64,000 nt of DNA from Galeopsis tetrahit (lineage: Eukaryota; Streptophyta; Magnoliopsida; Lamiales; Lamiaceae): the NCBI GenBank assembly GCA_963675135.1, contig OY776120.1, forward strand, positions 25,200,001 to 25,264,000, given 5' to 3'. The translations under genes were made by a program, and so were the position numbers. The notes under the pieces are model-generated. The model had not been told where the DNA came from. It did not search any database and worked only from the letters and a program-made list of their open reading frames with translations. Each line of letters begins with the position of its first letter. The stretch's first letter is position 1. Of this stretch, positions 63,341 through 64,000 are shown one piece after another.

Positions 63341-64000
63341 GGGACCTCCAGAGCGGCCTGATTGAATCTCCGGAGAAAAGCTCTTAAACTCTCGTTCTCC
63401 CCTGAATTCCTCCCAGGATCGGATTGTATTGGGTTCCAATTGAGTGAACCATTGTTGCGCTGCTTTTGCCAGGGTGGTCAGGAACACCCTGCACTTGATT
63501 CCTTCTCCGTAGCGGTGTAATAATACCGCATTCTCAAACCTTACTAGGTGTTCATACGGGTCCGCCGTGCCGTCGTATTCAAAATTGAGGGGCTTGAAAT
63601 TGAATGGCAGTTCATCCTGTAGTATGCTTGGAGAGAACTGACATCCGGAGACATACGCGGATCTACTTGCTCGATTGTTCATCTGTCTCCTCATATCCTT
63701 CATCTCCTTCTGCAGAGCCTGTAGCTGGTCGCTAACTGGCCCTCCGTAGGTATCATCAGTGCTTTCTTCTGCTTCAGGGAGTTCTGTCCCTCGGGGTGCC
63801 AAATCTACATTCCTTCTTGTATTCCGAGGAGGAAAGCTTCTTTCCGCTCGGGAGGGCACCTTATCATCTCCTTCTACCCGCATCCCTACTTCCTTGGATA
63901 GCACTTGAGAGGCTCCTGGTGCCTCTTCCTGGGGTCTCGGGATAGGTACCTCCAGATTCCCTGGTGTAGCTCTGGGGGCTCGATCTCCTTGAGCCGCGAA
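63119..64000 (-). pseudogene. Gypsy-3 gag, internally deleted, running off the window
   Basis: The frame is open to the window edge. It reads GDDKVPSRAERSFPPRNTRRNVDLAPRG, DDTYGGPVSDQLQALQKEMKDM, LPFNFKPLNFEYDGTADPYEHLVRFE and AAQQWFTQLEPNTIRSWEEF, all nearly as in Gypsy-2. Compared with Gypsy-2 it lacks about 30 residues after SWEEF and about 45 before AEKYLTLEE, so the frame is lost past 63405. These deletions remove the core helices of gag, so the product would not assemble. Confidence 0.87.

Larger units (their letters stand above)
57433..64000 (-). mobile_element. Gypsy-3: pol-less relative of Gypsy-2 (LARD-like), partial
   Basis: Starts with a 729-bp LTR (57433-58161) related to the Gypsy-2 LTR, sharing the TGATGTGCC start and the GACATTTTTAGGCCGCATCA end, and the same polypurine tract (58162-58181). 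The antisense gene is missing, and a 120-bp array (58483-60260) comes almost directly after the LTR. Only scraps of integrase-region sequence remain (60900-61240), then duplicated gag 3' ends and a gag frame running off the window. The other LTR is not in view. It would depend on a helper such as Gypsy-2. Confidence 0.85.

Overview
The window is nuclear DNA from a flowering plant, most likely a eudicot. The evidence is layered Ty1/copia and Ty3/gypsy retrotransposons, an L1-type LINE with a plant-style ORF1, CACTA, hAT, Stowaway, Harbinger and Mutator-like elements, GT-AG introns, and a plant-type apyrase gene. No rRNA, tRNA, organellar or bacterial gene is visible. Nearly everything is transposable element; the only host gene I can support is the apyrase.

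Layout. 1-374: AT-rich, featureless. 391-8984: a minus-strand L1 LINE flanked by a 16-bp target duplication. It has a 200-N assembly gap in ORF2 and a 2.6-kb non-autonomous CACTA element (4660-7272) inserted in ORF1. 9000-13760: small DNA elements, including two hAT MITEs with perfect 8-bp duplications (9602-10011, 10485-11079), a Stowaway MITE, a Mutator-like element with a perfect 9-bp duplication (11556-12596), and a truncated relative. 13767-18615: decayed minus-strand copia (Copia-1). 18623-23102: decayed plus-strand copia without a recognisable gag (Copia-2), almost abutting Copia-1. 24421-25432: third member of the Mutator-like family.

37736-45574 is an apyrase (GDA1/CD39 nucleoside phosphatase) pseudogene on the minus strand. 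Five 3' exons can be joined at GT-AG sites. Gypsy-1 (25932-37699) sits 36 bp beyond its stop codon. A Harbinger/Tourist MITE (38533-39076) and Copia-3 (39128-44067, LTRs identical by eye) both split the same exon. A three-deep nest of MITEs fills the next intron. Gypsy-2 (45930-57160) and the partial Gypsy-3 (57433 to the window end) lie in or beyond the upstream intron, so the 5' exons must be beyond the window or lost.

The three gypsy elements belong to the Tat branch: tRNA-type PBS beginning TGGCGC, and RNase H followed by a second RNase H-like domain before integrase. Gypsy-1 and Gypsy-2 each carry an intron-containing antisense gene between the 3' LTR and pol. It encodes a PF04195-like (putative gypsy-type transposon) protein with a coiled coil or helical C-terminal half. 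It converges on pol, and in all three elements a tandem-repeat array occupies the convergence zone (about 37-bp units in Gypsy-1, 120-bp units in Gypsy-2 and Gypsy-3). Gypsy-3 has lost the antisense gene and nearly all of pol. It carries a diverged tandem duplication of a spacer plus gag-3' segment and an array with higher-order structure.

Many breaks in young elements are single-base indels in homopolymers, so some 'pseudogene' calls could be consensus errors. All family assignments come from reading motifs; no database search was run.
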